This document shows, one piece after another, positions 28,274 through 36,079 of a stretch of DNA of 64,000 nucleotides; position 1 is the first letter of the stretch; the number at the start of each line of letters is the position of its first letter. Source of the stretch: Methanothermobacter tenebrarum (lineage in GTDB: Archaea; Methanobacteriota; Methanobacteria; Methanobacteriales; DSM-23052). Made by a program: the position numbers and the translations under genes. Under the pieces are notes generated by a model, which had not been told where the DNA came from, did not search any database, and saw only the letters and a program-made list of their open reading frames with translations. The DNA lies in NCBI RefSeq assembly GCF_003264935.1, contig NZ_QLOE01000001.1:82501-146500 (forward strand). Direction: 5' to 3'.

Positions 28274-29498
28274 AATAGCCCAAATATCATGTGGTACAGA
28301 ATACAGTGGCGTTCAAAAGGAGATAGAAAGGGCGGCTGAGACCTTTGGAGCCGAAATAGTCATCCCAGAAACGGATCTAGATTATATAGATGAAGCTTAT
28401 GAAAAATTCGGCTTTGAATGTGCAAGTTCAGGTATAAAACTCATGATAGCAAGGGCGATGTCAGTCGTGGAAGGAAGAACAGACGCAGACGCCGTATTCA
28501 TAGCAACCTGTTTCAGATGCGCTGAAGGAGCCCTTGTAAGAAACGAGATAAGAAGATTCATCCAACAAAACACAAGATTACCAGTTGTAACCTACTCATT
28601 CACAGAAAGAACCAAAGCAGATGAACTATTCATTAGAATGGAAGCACTTTCAACCATAGTATCTAGAAAAAGCATATTAGCAAGGGAAAAACAGGAAGGC
28701 CTCACACTAGGGATAGACTCAGGTTCAACAACAACCAAGGTAGTGCTCATGGAGAACAATGAAATCATAGGAACAGGATGGACACCCACAACAGACGTTA
28801 TAAGCTCCGCGGAAGAAGGAATGAAAGAAGCCTTCAAGGAAACAGACTACAAACTAGAAGACATAGAAGGGATGGGAGTCACAGGATACGGTAGACTCAC
28901 CATAGGAAGACACTTCAACGCAGACCTAATACAAGAAGAGTTAAGTGTGAACTCCAAAGGCGCAGTATTCCTAGCAAACCACCAGAAAGGTGAAGCAACA
29001 GTCATAGACATAGGAGGAATGGACAATAAGGTTATAACAGTACATGACAGCATACCAGACAACTTCACAATGGGGGGGATCTGCGCAGGAGCCTCAGGAA
29101 GATTCCTAGAGATAACAGCACGCAGACTAGGAGTAGAGATAACAGAACTGGGCTCACTCGCCATCCAAGGAGACTACCGTAGAACACCCTTAGACAGTTA
29201 CTGCATAGTATTCGGAATCCAAGACCTCGTAACAGCACTAGCAGCAGGAAGCACCAGAGAAGACGTGGCAGCGGCAGCATGCTATTCAGTAGCAGAACAA
29301 GTCTACGAACAACAACTCCAAGAAATCGACGTGAGAGAACCAGTAATACAAGTAGGTGGGACATCACTCATCGAAGGACTAGTAAAGGCCATGAGCGACA
29401 TCCTAGGAGGCATAGACATAATAGTACCAGAAAATTCCCAATACATAGGAGCGGTTGGAGCCGCCCTACTTGTATCAGGCATGGCAAAAACAGAATAG
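28266..29498 (+). CDS. mmp15: Methanogenesis marker 15 protein (BadF/BcrA-type ATPase)
   Basis: A 410-residue ASKHA-fold ATPase like the activators of 2-hydroxyacyl-CoA dehydratase, which use ATP to push electrons to a low potential. Seen: an N-terminal 140-residue extension with cysteines ([18 protein letters not shown]), then the ATPase domain with [15 protein letters not shown] near 152 (phosphate-1), [10 protein letters not shown] near 207, [12 protein letters not shown] near 246 (phosphate-2), [12 protein letters not shown] near 270 with the bridging-cluster Cys, and [13 protein letters not shown] near 365 (adenosine). This fits an ATP-driven reductive activation of Ni(II) F430 in MCR; that role comes from family and literature knowledge. 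Start ATG follows GGAGGCTGAAA. Confidence 0.9.
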   Translation: MVKIAQISCGTEYSGVQKEIERAAETFGAEIVIPETDLDYIDEAYEKFGFECASSGIKLMIARAMSVVEGRTDADAVFIATCFRCAEGALVRNEIRRFIQQNTRLPVVTYSFTERTKADELFIRMEALSTIVSRKSILAREKQEGLTLGIDSGSTTTKVVLMENNEIIGTGWTPTTDVISSAEEGMKEAFKETDYKLEDIEGMGVTGYGRLTIGRHFNADLIQEELSVNSKGAVFLANHQKGEATVIDIGGMDNKVITVHDSIPDNFTMGGICAGASGRFLEITARRLGVEITELGSLAIQGDYRRTPLDSYCIVFGIQDLVTALAAGSTREDVAAAACYSVAEQVYEQQLQEIDVREPVIQVGGTSLIEGLVKAMSDILGGIDIIVPENSQYIGAVGAALLVSGMAKTE

Positions 29499-29507
29499 GG
29501 GAAAAAG

Positions 29508-30074
29508 ATGAAAGTGGAATGCTATGATCGTGAAGGCGCCGAAGCATATGAACTAGTAGTAAAACAGGTACTCCAAGACCTGCAACTCGGAAGAGCAATA
29601 GAGGACCTGCAAATATTCGCAGACCCCAGAGAACCAGTATTTATAATAGTGGTCAAATTCGCCAAGGCAGCATCCCCAGTTTACCTAGAGGATATGGCAA
29701 TACCAGAATATGACAAAGAAGAAAACAAACTCCACCTACGCATAACAGATGAAACATACCTCCCCCAGTTACTTGAAAAGCTCTGGAGACTAGAAGGAAG
29801 AGAAAAAATACAACAACCAACAAGATTTGAGATAATAATCGAAAACCCTACTGTCAAACTAGAAGGCCTGATTGTCCACGACCCCCAAGAGACCCTCAGA
29901 AAGAAAATATATGATGCAATATTCAGGATAATACCAGAGGGTTTCCGCGTTATAAGGGACATTTCCACTGATAATATAATAGCAATGGTATGCACCGATG
30001 AAATACTCCAAGAAGAATGGATAAAAAAAGCAGATAACATGATCAAAAAAGTGGGAGCTGAAAGAAGATGGTAA
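29508..30074 (+). CDS. mmp17: Methanogenesis marker 17 protein (DUF2102)
   Basis: A 188-residue methanogen-specific protein. Seen: a VECYDREGAEAYELVVKQVLQDL opening, LQIFADPREPVFIIVVKFAKAA near 43, a KLWRLEGREKIQQPTRFEIIIENP stretch near 90-115, and a C-terminal IPEGFRVIRDISTDNIIAMVCTDEILQEEW. No cysteine cluster. Nine bases after mmp15, overlapping mmp7 by seven bases, so it is translated with both. Named from its family pattern and position; function in MCR activation is literature-based inference. Confidence 0.85.
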   Translation: MKVECYDREGAEAYELVVKQVLQDLQLGRAIEDLQIFADPREPVFIIVVKFAKAASPVYLEDMAIPEYDKEENKLHLRITDETYLPQLLEKLWRLEGREKIQQPTRFEIIIENPTVKLEGLIVHDPQETLRKKIYDAIFRIIPEGFRVIRDISTDNIIAMVCTDEILQEEWIKKADNMIKKVGAERRW

Positions 30075-30928
30075 TACCACGCCAGACAAGATTCGCCCAC
30101 ATAACAAAGGCCCACCCATGTTTCAATGAGAAAATCCACGACAAAGTAGGTAGAATACACCTACCCATCGCCCCAAAATGTAACATACATTGCAAATTTT
30201 GCACCAGAGAGATAAGCGAGTGTGAAATGCGCCCAGGGGTAACAGCAAGGGTCATGAGCGTGGACGACGCCATAAAACACGTTGAAAAGGTCACGAAGGA
30301 GATGCCGATATCTGTAATAGGCGTCGCCGGTCCAGGTGACGCTCTAGCCAATGAAGAAACATTCGAATTCTTCAAACGAGTCAATGAGAAATTCCCAGAC
30401 CTTATAAAGTGTATGAGCACCAACGGCCTCTTACTCCCAGAAAAGGCGGATGAACTAGCCAAACTCGGCGTAAAAACAATAACAGTCACAGTAAATGCAA
30501 TAGACCCAGAAATAGGCGAGAAAATATACTCACATGTCATATACAAGGGGAAAGTTTACAAGGGAAGAGAAGCCTTCAAGATACTCTCCAAAAATCAACT
30601 CGAGGGCATAGAAAAGGCCGCCAAAAACGGTATCATAGTCAAAGTCAACACAGTACTCATACCAGGATTAAATGACAAACACATCACTGATATAGCCCGA
30701 GAAGTTAAAAAGAGGGGAGCATCCCTAATGAACATAATACCACTAATACCCCTAGCTGAGATGAAAGATTATCCCAGGCCAACATGTGCACAGATAGAAA
30801 AAGCAAGAGCCGAAGTAGAAAAGATAATACCAGTATTCAGGGCTTGTATGCAATGTCGTGCAGACGCCTATGGTATACCAGGCAAAAAAGACAAACACTT
30901 AGACATTACACCAGCAAGCCACTACTAA
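30068..30928 (+). CDS. mmp7: Methanogenesis marker 7 protein (radical SAM)
   Basis: A 286-residue radical SAM protein related to the NifB core. Seen: HLPIAPKCNIHCKFCTRE near residue 28-45 with the CxxxCxxC motif, VAGPGDALANEETFEFFKRV near 92, CMSTNGLLLPEKADELAKLGVKTITVTVNA near 118-147 and VKVNTVLIPGLNDKH near 195; the C-terminal ACMQCRADAYGIPG near 261 adds two cysteines as in NifB. The similarity fits with complex nitrogenase-like L-clusters reported for the MCR activation machinery. ATG 30068 lies inside the end of mmp17 after GGAGCTGAAAGAAG. Followed 15 bases later by mtnA. Confidence 0.88.
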   Translation: MVIPRQTRFAHITKAHPCFNEKIHDKVGRIHLPIAPKCNIHCKFCTREISECEMRPGVTARVMSVDDAIKHVEKVTKEMPISVIGVAGPGDALANEETFEFFKRVNEKFPDLIKCMSTNGLLLPEKADELAKLGVKTITVTVNAIDPEIGEKIYSHVIYKGKVYKGREAFKILSKNQLEGIEKAAKNGIIVKVNTVLIPGLNDKHITDIAREVKKRGASLMNIIPLIPLAEMKDYPRPTCAQIEKARAEVEKIIPVFRACMQCRADAYGIPGKKDKHLDITPASHY

Positions 30929-30943
30929 ATATGGTGATCCCCC

Positions 30944-31873
30944 TTGAAAACCATTAAATGGGAAAAAAACCATCTACTACTAATAGACCAACGCAAACTA
31001 CCAGACAAACTCGAATATTTCAAATGTGAAAATTACAAGGATGTTATATTCGCCATAAAAAATATGGTGGTGAGGGGAGCACCAGCCATAGGAGTGGCAG
31101 CCGCCTTCGCAGTCGCACTAGCAGACCTCGCCAATGAAGACCTTGAAAAGGCCGCCCAGGAGATTAGAAATTCACGGCCAACAGCAATAAACCTCCAATG
31201 GGCAGTTAAAAGAACACTATCCTCTGATTCCCCACTAGAAGAAGCCCTCAGAATATACAGGGAGGATATGGAGACTACAAGGGCTATTGGGGAGCACGGG
31301 GCTGCTTTAATCGATGATGGAGATACTATTCTCACACATTGTAACGCCGGAGCCCTTGCATGCGTAGATTATGGAACAGCCCTTGGAGTTATAAGGGCAG
31401 CCCATAACAAGGGTAAACGCGTGAAAGTATTTTGTAATGAAACAAGGCCATTGGGCCAAGGAGCCCGTTTAAGTGTATGGGAGCTTCAAATGGAGAACAT
31501 CCCTGTAAAGCTTATAGTGGATAGTGCCTCTGGTTACCTTATGCAACAAGGAGAAATCGATAAGGTGATTATTGGAGCTGATAGGATCGCCAAGGGTGGT
31601 GTTGTTAATAAGATAGGCTCATTGATGGTTGCATTAGCTGCTAAAAGGTTTAAGGTGCCATTTTATGTTGCGGCTCCTATGAGTACCTTTGATGAGGAAA
31701 ATAGTATATATGATACTATCATTGAGGAGAGGGGCTCTGATGAGGTATTATATTATGGTGGTTGTAGGATAGCCCCAAAGGATACTGAGGTTTTTAATCC
31801 TGCATTTGATATTGTACCATCTGATCTTATAACTGCTATAATCACAGAGGATGGTATAATAGACCCCCTCTAG
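30944..31873 (+). CDS. mtnA: S-methyl-5-thioribose-1-phosphate isomerase MtnA
   Basis: Isomerises methylthioribose-1-phosphate to methylthioribulose-1-phosphate in the salvage of methylthioadenosine. Seen: 309 residues of the eIF2B-related isomerase fold: LIDQRKLP near 12, VVRGAPAIGVAAAFAVAL near 41, TILTHCNAGALACVDYGTALG near 123-143 (catalytic Cys), VFCNETRPLGQGARLSVWEL near 160, and the catalytic Asp in VIIGADRIAKGGVVNKIGS near 205. Starts TTG after GGTGATCCCCC. It is the last gene of the marker operon, 15 bases after the radical SAM gene mmp7, which would release methionine and 5'-deoxyadenosine or SAH rather than MTA; a shared nucleoside salvage link is inference. Ribose-1,5-bisphosphate isomerase is a less likely alternative. 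Confidence 0.9.
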   Translation: MKTIKWEKNHLLLIDQRKLPDKLEYFKCENYKDVIFAIKNMVVRGAPAIGVAAAFAVALADLANEDLEKAAQEIRNSRPTAINLQWAVKRTLSSDSPLEEALRIYREDMETTRAIGEHGAALIDDGDTILTHCNAGALACVDYGTALGVIRAAHNKGKRVKVFCNETRPLGQGARLSVWELQMENIPVKLIVDSASGYLMQQGEIDKVIIGADRIAKGGVVNKIGSLMVALAAKRFKVPFYVAAPMSTFDEENSIYDTIIEERGSDEVLYYGGCRIAPKDTEVFNPAFDIVPSDLITAIITEDGIIDPL

Positions 31874-32886
31874 GTTTTCTGGATTTTTGCATCGATTGCG
31901 ATTTGCCAAACCCCAGGACTCTTTGACTTGACCATTCTTTTGTGGAGTATTTTAACCTTAAATGGCTGCGCAGCCTCTAATAGATTTTTTATTGGGGTTT
32001 CGAAGTCCCTTGCAAATTCATAGTAATGTATTATTCCACCATCTTTTACCAGTTTTAATGCTAGGTCTAGGAATTCCTTTGCACTTGCTGGGAGATTCAT
32101 TATGATTCTATCAACTTTCTCGGGGATTTTCTCTGCAACCTCTCTTATGTCACCATGGCATGGTATGATTTCATGGGCCTTGTTTAATCTGATATTCTCT
32201 TTTAGGTATTCTATTGCTGTGGGATTGATATCAACAGCATAGATCTTGGAGGCTTTTTTGTATCTTGCGATGGCGAGGGAAAATGGTCCGACACCTGCAA
32301 ACATGTCAAGTACTATTTCTCCTTCTTTTACTTGCCTTGCGATTCTTTCTCTTTCATTGGCGAGCCTAGGGTTGAAATAGACTTTCTTTATGTCTAGTTT
32401 TATCCTTGTGGAGTATTCCACATGGATTGTTTCAGTTGAATGTTCACCTGCAAGATGTTCGAACTCCCTTATACGTTTAATGCCTTTAACTTTGCTTTTT
32501 TTCCTGAATACTCCTCGCTTTTTCGTGAATTTTAAAGCGGCCTCTCCTATCAAGTGTTTGTATTCTTCCAATTCTTCTGGGATTTCCAAAATTACAATGT
32601 CACCTATAATATCGAATGATCTTCTTATATCCGCAAGGAGTTCATCCTCTATTTTATCCTTTAAGATTTCCTTAAAGTCTCGTGGGCGCTTTTCCTTCTC
32701 TTTGAATTCCGTTTCAATGATTGAAGCGCTATCATGTATCATTTTAGGATCTACGGGTCCCTTTAGTGGTATGAAAACGAACTTTTCATCCCTTTTAATC
32801 TTAAAATTAGTATTTATAAGAGAATCCTTGACAAGTCTTTTTATTATGGTATTTGCGTGCCTTTTAGGAACCCTAAGAGCCTTCAA
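31870..32886 (-). CDS. trm5: tRNA (guanine-37-N1)-methyltransferase Trm5
   Basis: Methylates G37 of tRNA with SAM, preventing frameshifts. Seen: about 338 residues; N-terminal RNA-binding D1 part, a middle domain with [29 protein letters not shown] near 115, an [36 protein letters not shown] stretch near 150-190 and the SAM site [17 protein letters not shown] near 195, [17 protein letters not shown] near 218 and [17 protein letters not shown] near 265 (NLPxxxxxF signature). TTG 32886 is nine bases after GGGGAGG, which the longer start at 32904 would swallow. Converges with mtnA (four-base overlap). Confidence 0.92.
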   Translation of the reverse strand: MKALRVPKRHANTIIKRLVKDSLINTNFKIKRDEKFVFIPLKGPVDPKMIHDSASIIETEFKEKEKRPRDFKEILKDKIEDELLADIRRSFDIIGDIVILEIPEELEEYKHLIGEAALKFTKKRGVFRKKSKVKGIKRIREFEHLAGEHSTETIHVEYSTRIKLDIKKVYFNPRLANERERIARQVKEGEIVLDMFAGVGPFSLAIARYKKASKIYAVDINPTAIEYLKENIRLNKAHEIIPCHGDIREVAEKIPEKVDRIIMNLPASAKEFLDLALKLVKDGGIIHYYEFARDFETPIKNLLEAAQPFKVKILHKRMVKSKSPGVWQIAIDAKIQKT

Positions 32887-32968
32887 AATAATTAACCTCC
32901 CCAAACTTAAATCTTACAAATAATATATAATATAGGATTTAAACTTGTACCAGGAGGGCGGGTCCCAT

Positions 32969-33751
32969 ATGCTCTATATTATAGGCCTAGGACTCTATGA
33001 TGAAGATGACATTTCAATCAAGGGCATGAAAACACTAAAAAGATGCGATAGGATATTCGCAGAATTCTACACTGCAAAATTAAAAGATCAGAAACTATCA
33101 ACAATAAGAGAGAAAACCGGGAAGGATGTTAAGATACTTGCAAGGGAAGAGATAGAGGAGGATATGACACCACTAAAATACGCCCAAGGAGAAGACGTGG
33201 CATTATTAGTGCCAGGGGATCCGCTAGTCGCCACAACACATTCCAACCTCATATTAGAGGCGCGTAAAAAGAACATTAAAACAAGGATCATACACTCATC
33301 ATCCATTTTCTCAGCAGCCCCGGGTCTAGCAGGCCTACAAATATACAAATTCGGTAAAACAACAACAATACCATTCCCAGAAAAAAACTATTTTCCACAC
33401 TCACCATACCTCACAATCAAAGATAATCTGGAATATAACGCTCACACCCTCATACTCTTAGATATAAAAGCTGAGGAAAACAGGTATATGAGTGCAAACG
33501 AGGGCCTAGAATATCTTCTAAGAGTTGAAAAAGAGAGAAAAGAGAACATAATCGACTTGAACACCCTTGCTGTTGTATTAGCCAGGGTAGGATCATCTGA
33601 TCCGTTGATAAGAGCCGACTTGATAAAAAGGTTAATAGTGGAGGATTTTGGAAGACCATTGCATTGTCTGATCATCCCATCAACTTTACACTTCCTTGAA
33701 GCAGAATATCTTATAGAAATAGGGGGAGCACCACCAGACATACTGAAGTGA
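32969..33751 (+). CDS. dphB: Diphthine synthase DphB (Dph5)
   Basis: SAM-dependent trimethylation step of diphthamide synthesis on the translocase EF-2. Seen: 260 residues with the tetrapyrrole-methylase fold: LYIIGLGLYDEDDISIKGMKTLKRCDRIFAEFYTA at the N terminus, VALLVPGDPLVATTHSNLILEA near 80, the HSSSIFSAAPGLAGLQIYKFGKT signature near 107-130, and SSDPLIRADLI near 212. ATG 32969 fits the family N terminus and follows AGGAGGGCGGG; the frame is open from 32945. Four bases before the methyltransferase gene. Confidence 0.95.
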   Translation: MLYIIGLGLYDEDDISIKGMKTLKRCDRIFAEFYTAKLKDQKLSTIREKTGKDVKILAREEIEEDMTPLKYAQGEDVALLVPGDPLVATTHSNLILEARKKNIKTRIIHSSSIFSAAPGLAGLQIYKFGKTTTIPFPEKNYFPHSPYLTIKDNLEYNAHTLILLDIKAEENRYMSANEGLEYLLRVEKERKENIIDLNTLAVVLARVGSSDPLIRADLIKRLIVEDFGRPLHCLIIPSTLHFLEAEYLIEIGGAPPDILK

Positions 33752-33755
33752 TAAA

Positions 33756-34316
33756 ATGAAACACCAAGACGCTGGTAAAACAACAAGGGACATACTAAAC
33801 GCAAAGAATGTCATAGAAGCCTTGAAAATAAAAGATGGGATGATATTAGTTGACGCAGGTTGTGGTGACGGTTTCATATCAATTGAAGCTTCAAAGGCCA
33901 TTGGCACCGGTAAAATCTATGCCATTGACATCTATGAAAAATCCATTAACATCCTAAAAAAGACAATAAAAGATAAAAACATAGAAAACATAGAGGCGAT
34001 AGTCGGGGATATAACAGGTAAACTACCAATCCCAGAGGCTACTGTAGACATATATCTCATGGCTAACGTACTACACGGTTTAGTAGCTAATAAGAGAATT
34101 AGACCAGCTATGATGGAGATAAGGAGGGTGCTGAAACCTGATGGTGCACTAGCCATTGTGGAATTCAAAAAAAGAAGCAGAGTTGGACCCCATCCCTCTT
34201 TAAGACTAGATCCTGATGAAACCTCTGATATTATAAAAGTTTATGGTTTTTACACGTTAAAATTAGAGGATGTTGGACCATACCATTATCTTCTATTGGC
34301 AAGGAGATCAGTATAA
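33756..34316 (+). CDS. Class I SAM-dependent methyltransferase
   Basis: A 186-residue methyltransferase. Seen: SAM motif I LVDAGCGDGFISIEA near residue 30, IYAIDIYEKSINILKK near 52, AIVGDITGKLPIPEATVDIYLMANVLHGL near 82-110 and a VLKPDGALAIVEFKK post-motif strand near 130. The tail YTLKLEDVGPYHYLLLARRS is typical of the UbiE/arsenite-type branch, but none of the arsenite methyltransferase cysteines is present. Four bases after dphB, therefore co-transcribed; a role in modification of translation components is possible but unproven. Confidence 0.8.
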   Translation: MKHQDAGKTTRDILNAKNVIEALKIKDGMILVDAGCGDGFISIEASKAIGTGKIYAIDIYEKSINILKKTIKDKNIENIEAIVGDITGKLPIPEATVDIYLMANVLHGLVANKRIRPAMMEIRRVLKPDGALAIVEFKKRSRVGPHPSLRLDPDETSDIIKVYGFYTLKLEDVGPYHYLLLARRSV

Positions 34317-35039
34317 TCGTGTATACTTTTGAAGATATTCTTGGAATTCATCATCTAGTATGCGCAGGGCCGTCATGTTAGCTGGTGAAGTTGCTGCTTT
34401 TTCCTCTACAAGGTTCCTGAGGGTTCCCATTTTTATGTGCTCTCTTACTTCCCTTATAACAAAATCTAGGGTTTCCTTATTGTAGTTGTAGAGTTCACTC
34501 TCATCTAATTCATATATTTTATATTTGTCTAATTGGTAAGAGTGGTTAGGTGTCATTAGAATGTTAAGGTAACTGTAGAATCTGCATATTGCATCTGTAA
34601 AAAGATCAACACCCATATAGACTAATATTGGTATGAATGGGGGTTCTGCATAGGGAAAACATAATATGGTGTCTGGTTTTATGCTTTCACGGATTTTAAC
34701 CACTAATCTTACAAGGTCCATTGGTTTTGTGAGTAATTCGTCCCCATTTGCTATTATCAGCTTTTTAAAGCCTATGTTTTCAAGTTCCATCGCACATTTA
34801 ACCCTCAAATCTAAGTATTTCGCACCATGGATTACAGCATATTCGTTCCTTGAAGGCTGGGCATTTTTTATTGTTTCCTTCACACTCCACTTGGCTATTT
34901 CAATGGGCACATTATAGGGGGTGGGCTGATCCCTTGCAAAGTCTATTTTTCTATAGTCTATGATTGTTGGGGTCTCTATTCCATCTATTATACCTAGACG
35001 GGCAGGTCCATCATGGATTTTTATCTCAAACTTTTTCAT
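34308..35039 (-). CDS. Short TgtA/ArcS-like tRNA-ribosyltransferase-related protein
   Basis: A 243-residue protein resembling one domain of the archaeosine enzymes (tRNA-guanine transglycosylase TgtA and archaeosine synthase ArcS). Seen: HDGPARLGIIDGIETPTIIDYRKIDFARDQPTPYNVPIEIA at the N terminus as in ArcS/TgtA2 beginnings, DTILCFPYAEPPFIPILVYMGVDLFTDAICRFYSY near 130-165 (barrel-like strand and helix), and a C-terminal helical part with NLVEEKAATSPANMTALRILD that matches the family tail. It lacks the zinc-binding and PUA parts of the full enzymes. ATG 35039 is nine bases after GAGG. The exact role is unclear; transglycosylase-like or lysine-transfer partner functions are guesses. Confidence 0.55.
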   Translation of the reverse strand: MKKFEIKIHDGPARLGIIDGIETPTIIDYRKIDFARDQPTPYNVPIEIAKWSVKETIKNAQPSRNEYAVIHGAKYLDLRVKCAMELENIGFKKLIIANGDELLTKPMDLVRLVVKIRESIKPDTILCFPYAEPPFIPILVYMGVDLFTDAICRFYSYLNILMTPNHSYQLDKYKIYELDESELYNYNKETLDFVIREVREHIKMGTLRNLVEEKAATSPANMTALRILDDEFQEYLQKYTRLY

Positions 35040-35094
35040 TTTTCTCATCCTCTATAAACCCCCCATAATTTTTTTTATCTTTTTTAGTGGCATA

Positions 35095-35127
35095 TAACCT
35101 CAAAGGGTGTAACCTAAAAGGTTACAC
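35095..35127. promoter_or_regulatory. Palindromic operator candidate before hdrCB
   Basis: gtgtaacct (35107-35115) and aggttacac (35119-35127) form a perfect 9-bp inverted repeat with a three-base centre. TAACCT also occurs directly at 35095-35100 and at 35143-35148, the last one running into the TATA box. The layout suggests a transcription factor with repeated half-sites controlling hdrCB, and perhaps the divergent gene at 35039. Seen directly; the regulator is unknown. Confidence 0.6.
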
Positions 35128-35146
35128 TTTTGTGATTTTTAGTAAC

Positions 35147-35156
35147 CTATATATAC
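35147..35156 (+). promoter_or_regulatory. TATA box of the hdrCB operon
   Basis: ctatatatac at 35147-35156 would place the transcription start near 35177 and a leader of about 45 bases before ATG 35224. The third TAACCT half-site overlaps its upstream edge, so binding there could block TBP. Position-based inference. Confidence 0.55.
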
Positions 35157-35223
35157 TGATCACTTCCAGACCCGAAATACGGGAACCAGTGACAACCCCC
35201 CCTAATGGTAGGGCGTGAAAACA

Positions 35224-36060
35224 ATGTCCATACTAGAACGCCTAAAAAGATTATTAATAGGTGAAGAAAAACCCGAAGAAAAAGAAACAGAGAAACCAGC
35301 GAAAGAAGAGGTTAAAGCCAAAGAGGAAAAGGAAACCAAAGAAGAGGTTGCTAAGGAAGAACCAGAAAAACCTGAAGAGGTTAAAGAAGAGGTTGCTAAG
35401 GAAGAACCAGAAAAACCTGAAGAGGTTAAAGAAGAGGAAGTCAGTGAAGAAACCGAGGAAGAGAAAGTTGAAAAAGAAGAAAAACCTGAAAGGAGTGATA
35501 TAATGACTCTGTTAAAAGGAGAAGAAGAACTTATAAGAAGAAGTGATGTAGACATGGAATTCTCCGAAAAAGTTAAAGCAGCTGGCGGAGAAAGCCTTGA
35601 ATACTGCTTCCAATGCGGAACATGCACAGGATCCTGCCCATCAGGTAGGAGAACACCCTACAAAGTACGGCAGATAATCAGAAAAGCAAACATGGGACTG
35701 AAAGACCAGCTCTTATCAGACCCAGCACTATGGATGTGCACAACCTGCTATTCCTGCCAGGAAAGATGCCCAAGGAAAGTCAAAATAGTTGACGTTGTAA
35801 AACTAATAAGAAACGAAGCAGCCAAAGCAGGATACATGTCCCCAGTACACAAGGCCGTCGGCTCATTCGTTATAAAAACAGGCCACGGAGTGCCAATAGA
35901 TGACACCACAAAACAATTAAGGGACGCTGTAGGCTTGGGAGAACTGCCACCAACAACACATTCATTCCCAGAAGCCCTCGAAGAAGTTCAGAAAATCATA
36001 AAAACGACAGGATTCGATTCACTTATAGGATACAATTGGGAAACAGGTGAAATAGAATAA
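35224..36060 (+). CDS. hdrC: Heterodisulfide reductase subunit HdrC with charged N-terminal extension
   Basis: Iron-sulfur subunit of cytoplasmic HdrABC, which reduces CoM-S-S-CoB while passing electrons to ferredoxin by flavin bifurcation. Seen: two 4Fe-4S motifs, [16 protein letters not shown] and [13 protein letters not shown], in the last 185 residues; a [15 protein letters not shown] tail. Before them lie 93 residues almost wholly Lys, Glu and Pro, containing an exact 45-bp tandem repeat (35341-35385 and 35386-35430; unit [15 protein letters not shown]). An internal ATG at 35503 has AGGAGTGAT seven bases before it and would give 185 residues, the length I recall for the Methanothermobacter subunit. 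The outer start (ATG 35224, or GTG 35215) has only GGTAGGGCG. Both forms may be made. Two bases before hdrB. Confidence 0.9.
   Translation: MSILERLKRLLIGEEKPEEKETEKPAKEEVKAKEEKETKEEVAKEEPEKPEEVKEEVAKEEPEKPEEVKEEEVSEETEEEKVEKEEKPERSDIMTLLKGEEELIRRSDVDMEFSEKVKAAGGESLEYCFQCGTCTGSCPSGRRTPYKVRQIIRKANMGLKDQLLSDPALWMCTTCYSCQERCPRKVKIVDVVKLIRNEAAKAGYMSPVHKAVGSFVIKTGHGVPIDDTTKQLRDAVGLGELPPTTHSFPEALEEVQKIIKTTGFDSLIGYNWETGEIE
35341..35430 (+). repeat. Exact 45-bp tandem repeat in the hdrC extension
   Basis: The unit from 35341 to 35385 is repeated base for base at 35386-35430 and is followed by a few more matching bases. Identity at third codon positions points to a recent duplication. It encodes a Lys/Glu/Pro-rich 15-residue unit. 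Confidence 0.9.
35491..35505 (+). promoter_or_regulatory. Internal ribosome site and start codon inside hdrC
   Basis: aggagtgat (35491-35499) is close to the ideal archaeal site GGAGGTGAT and is correctly spaced before ATG 35503, in frame with hdrC. Translation from here yields the canonical 185-residue protein starting [13 protein letters not shown]. Confidence 0.75.
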
Positions 36061-36079
36061 AATGGGGGAGGCTAGAAAG

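Noticed and set aside
35161-35191. Imperfect hairpin CACT..CCCG..CGGG..AGTG as an hdrC leader structure
   Set aside because: The predicted transcription start (about 35177) falls inside it, so it would probably not exist as RNA.
35202-35627. Ser/Phe-rich minus-strand frame opposite the hdrC extension
   Set aside because: It is the complement of the Lys/Glu repeat region and ends in hdrC; no start signals.
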